DNA from: CAYFUR01 sp964346275
GTDB lineage: Bacteria; Sumerlaeota; Sumerlaeia; SLMS01
Assembly: GCA_964346275.1 (NCBI GenBank)
Contig: CAYFUR010000040.1
Span: 1 to 32,825 of the forward strand
DNA length: 32,825 nt
Direction: 5' to 3'
The position numbers and the translations under genes were made by a program. Positions within the stretch are counted from its first letter, which is position 1, and each line of letters opens with the position of its first letter. Shown here piece by piece: positions 30,333 through 32,825 of the stretch. Under the pieces are notes generated by a model. It was not told where the DNA came from. It worked only from the letters and a program-made list of their open reading frames with translations, and did not search any database.

Positions 30333-32825
30333 TCAGTAGATCATCCAGAGCTGGCCCTGGTCCTCCGGCCCCTGGGTGGTCTGGCCCTCGAAAGGTTCCG
30401 TCCACTGTTGGGCGTCGTTGTTCAAATCGACATAGAAAATCATATAGTAATACGCCGTGTCCGGCAGGAGCCCGATGTCGAGATAGCTCGTTGTCAACAC
30501 GGGGCTCGAGTTGATCTTGGAAAACGATCCCTGTTCCCCCGTGCCGCTGCGATGGACGTTATAGCCGAGGATCTGGTCCGGGGCCGGATGGGCGGACCAG
30601 GACAGTTGCATGGTGGTCGTGCCCCCCGAAGCCAGGCCGTTGTTCGCCGTGCCGGGACCATCGGTATCGATGACAAAGCGGTGGGCCGTATCGTCCGGCA
30701 GAAGAAAGCCGTTGGCCTCCCGAGCGCCGGAAACGCGGATCGTATTCATTCCGTCTCCGGTATCGCTCTGAATCCAGAAAATCCCCTGCCATTCCGTGGG
30801 GGAAACCCATCCCGGCGAGGGCTCGACCACGTGCGTGGTAAAGGGCGATTCCGTGTCAAAGGTCACGGCGGGCTCGACGGTGGTGTCCATGGGTTCGCTG
30901 AAAACGAGGTTGAAATCGGCCTGGCCCACGGTGAGCGGTTCGCTGGTGTCCGGCGCCACAGATAAAAGAAAGGCAGGGGGCGCGGTGTTAGGCGCGCCGG
31001 TGATTTCGGAGAGTGCCGCCGGGAGAATCTGGATCAGGTGGTTGCCTGATCCGTCAAGGAAATCCCGGATGAAGGAGAAATTGCCATTGTTCTCGTTGGC
31101 GATGATTTCCGGCGTGTGCTCCGGTCCCCACCAGTTGTTGGTGAAGTCCCGGTTGATGCTGGAGGACGTGTCATTATCAAAGGATTCGAATCCCCCGTTT
31201 CCATGAATATTCGATCCCGTGAGGGAGAGGATATTCCGCGTTCCCTCGCCGCCGTTGTTCAAGACAGAGGAGTTCGTTCCCGATCCACTGTTGCCATTAT
31301 TCAGCAGTCCGATCCCCCCGTTGCGGACAATCCAGCTGTTATCCACAGAGTCGAAGCCATCAAGGCCGTTGCCGCTGTTCGCATGGATCGTCGAGTCCAC
31401 GATCGTCCCGCCGTTCACGCCATCGCCCAGATTCTGCCCGATATAGGCGCCGCTGATCGAATTGGCGCTGGACACCCCCGCCCCGTTGGAGGAAATCGCC
31501 GAGTTCGCGATTGTGGTGATGCCGGAAAGGGCGCCCTGCCCATTTTGAAGTATCCGGCTGTTTGTTACCGTGGAACTGCCCGAGCCCACGACCCCCGTCC
31601 CCGCGTTGTATTCGACGAGACATTCGTCAACTGCCGAACCATCCGTTGAAATGCCATCCCCGGTATTGGAGGCCGCGGTGGAGCCAGAGACTGTTCCGCC
31701 TCCGGATAGCGAGATTCCCGTCCCGCCATTGTTATTCGCCTCGCTGTCTGCGAGGTTTCCTCCGATGACGACAATGCCTTCGGCACCGTTTTGTCCGGCC
31801 AGGAGTTCCGTCCCGTTTCCCGACAAAAGGAATCCGCTGGAGAGATTCAAGGTTGCGGTGGAAGCGGAGGCGTCTTCCGCGATGATTCCTGTTCCGGCAT
31901 TGAGCGTGGCCTCGCTGCTGCTCACGCTTTGGGCGCTCACCCCTGGGCCTGCGTTCCCCGTGGCGGTTGCACCCGAGAGATCCGTCCCCGGCAGATCGAT
32001 TCCCGGGCCGAGATTCAATTCGGCGATGATGTTGGCCGCGCTCGTGTTCAGCGGGACGTCCGATTTGATGCCGAACTGGGAATTTCCGCGTACCGTGATA
32101 TCGGAAAGCGCGGTCTGCGCGCCGCCGATACGGACTCCCGCCGCGTTTTCGAACACGATATGAGAGAGAGCCGCGGCGGTGACGCCGGGCATGATTTCGA
32201 ATGCTCCCCAGTGGTGCGCGGCGGGCGGGGCCGTCGCGGCGTTATAGAGATCCGCGCCGATGTCTGTCGCGGCGCCGGACCGCCCTTCCCCGTCGATGTC
32301 GTCCATTGGAATGTCCGTGTCGATGGAGGGACCGGTTCCGGCCCCCACGGCGGGAGAGGAAGCCGAGGGAAGGCGCAGGCTTTCCAGCTTCCAGGGCTGG
32401 GGGAGGGGCGTCGAATCGTCGAGGCGGCCGAAGACCGTGAAGGAATCGGAATCGTTTTCCATCACGTAGTAGGGCTTGCCGCCGACAAAGACCACGGACC
32501 TTTCCAGGGCCTTTGGAGGCAGGCTGGAACTGGCGGTGTGCATGACCGTCCGGTTTTGAGAGGCGAAGAATTCCGAATCGATGACCGTGCCGCTCGCCAG
32601 AACGCCGGCAATCTCGGGGTTTTCAATCACGGTGCCCGTTCCTCCCGCGTATCCCCCCTGGATGAGATTGGTCAGGACCGTGGAACCGGCGGGGGCGACA
32701 AGTTCGGTGCCGCCGTTTTCCCAGAGGATGTTATTGATGACCGGGATTGCCCGATCGCTGGAGATCCCATCGCCGCTGTTTCCGTAGATCGTGTTATTGA
32801 CGATAATGGCACTCTGCACCTCTGG
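30333..32825 (-). CDS. Giant exported beta-helix protein, C-terminal part (start outside window)
   Basis: The frame is open to the last base of the window, so the N-terminus is missing; 830 residues are visible. The first ~600 are parallel beta-helix repeats of about 15-25 residues with N-x-G and x-G-D-G-I turns (SAIIVNNTIYGNSGDGIS, SNTGDGISTDGSAVDECLV), interrupted by a small alpha/beta insertion around residues 75-190. Then NNWWGPEHTPEI, an SbsA-type Ig domain (PPAFLLSVAPDTSEPLTVG...FSEPMDTTVEPAVTF), and a fibronectin-III-like domain (QILGYNVHRSGTG...). The C-terminal half is paralogous to that of the subtilisin mosaic at 12195. The protein ends QLWMIY. No catalytic site is visible in this part; it is probably secreted or surface bound. 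Confidence 0.85.
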   Translation of the reverse strand, partial: PEVQSAIIVNNTIYGNSGDGISSDRAIPVINNILWENGGTELVAPAGSTVLTNLIQGGYAGGTGTVIENPEIAGVLASGTVIDSEFFASQNRTVMHTASSSLPPKALERSVVFVGGKPYYVMENDSDSFTVFGRLDDSTPLPQPWKLESLRLPSASSPAVGAGTGPSIDTDIPMDDIDGEGRSGAATDIGADLYNAATAPPAAHHWGAFEIMPGVTAAALSHIVFENAAGVRIGGAQTALSDITVRGNSQFGIKSDVPLNTSAANIIAELNLGPGIDLPGTDLSGATATGNAGPGVSAQSVSSSEATLNAGTGIIAEDASASTATLNLSSGFLLSGNGTELLAGQNGAEGIVVIGGNLADSEANNNGGTGISLSGGGTVSGSTAASNTGDGISTDGSAVDECLVEYNAGTGVVGSGSSTVTNSRILQNGQGALSGITTIANSAISSNGAGVSSANSISGAYIGQNLGDGVNGGTIVDSTIHANSGNGLDGFDSVDNSWIVRNGGIGLLNNGNSGSGTNSSVLNNGGEGTRNILSLTGSNIHGNGGFESFDNDTSSSINRDFTNNWWGPEHTPEIIANENNGNFSFIRDFLDGSGNHLIQILPAALSEITGAPNTAPPAFLLSVAPDTSEPLTVGQADFNLVFSEPMDTTVEPAVTFDTESPFTTHVVEPSPGWVSPTEWQGIFWIQSDTGDGMNTIRVSGAREANGFLLPDDTAHRFVIDTDGPGTANNGLASGGTTTMQLSWSAHPAPDQILGYNVHRSGTGEQGSFSKINSSPVLTTSYLDIGLLPDTAYYYMIFYVDLNNDAQQWTEPFEGQTTQGPEDQGQLWMIY

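Noticed and set aside
1..32825. tRNA, rRNA, insertion sequences and CRISPR arrays
   Set aside because: I found no cloverleaf, rRNA signature, transposase or repeat-spacer array by eye; a computational scan could still find a small RNA.

Overview
This window looks like chromosomal DNA of a diderm (outer-membrane) bacterium, mostly GC-rich, with one 100-N scaffold gap (1086-1185) that points to a draft or metagenome assembly. The diderm reading rests on an LpoB-type lipoprotein operon, several Sec-exported giant proteins and type IV/type II pseudopilins. The style of the pseudopilins (FTLIELL...PNFLEAQ followed by DLRTIATxLE and a DPTNGTVS tail), with giant subtilisin, beta-helix and FG-GAP mosaics, recalls uncultured lineages such as Sumerlaeota or Hydrogenedentota. 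That placement is inference from memory; no search was possible.

Layout. (1) 1-636: 3' part of the housekeeping sigma factor rpoD, closed by a strong hairpin. (2) 737-3714, minus strand: a gapped exported protein, then an operon of exported protein, ECF sigma factor and membrane anti-sigma candidate. (3) 3843-6251, minus strand: lpoB, a COG3014-type lipoprotein and ycfL, a cell-envelope operon linked to penicillin-binding-protein activation. (4) 6307-8401: metabolic genes (SDR oxidoreductase, pterin carbinolamine dehydratase, exported GDSL hydrolase). (5) 8681-19506, plus strand: four co-directional genes encoding a class III cyclase-like/AAA/TPR regulator, a 1742-aa secreted subtilisin mosaic, a Ser/Thr kinase with a C-terminal cyclic-nucleotide-binding domain, and a pseudopilin. 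(6) 19516-23787, minus strand: a PhyH-type dioxygenase, an ATP-grasp ligase (frameshifted in this sequence) and a 656-aa protein with a possible papain-like Cys/His/Asn triad. (7) 23984-30243, plus strand: a 1321-aa exported protein with CARDB and dockerin-like tail, a second pseudopilin, and two small exported proteins, ended by a terminator. (8) 30333-32825, minus strand: the 3' part of another giant beta-helix protein, paralogous to the C-terminal half of the subtilisin.

The most interesting points are: a possible cyclic-nucleotide circuit (cyclase-like protein and cNMP-binding kinase) bracketing a giant secreted protease; a sharply AT-richer FG-GAP block (about 14025-15185) inserted inside the beta-helix part of that protease; and the dioxygenase/ATP-grasp/Cys-His-Asn cluster, which has the look of an undescribed small-molecule or peptide pathway. 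Two pseudopilins each lie beside a giant exported protein, which suggests a cargo-related secretion role. All functions are inferred from motifs read by eye.
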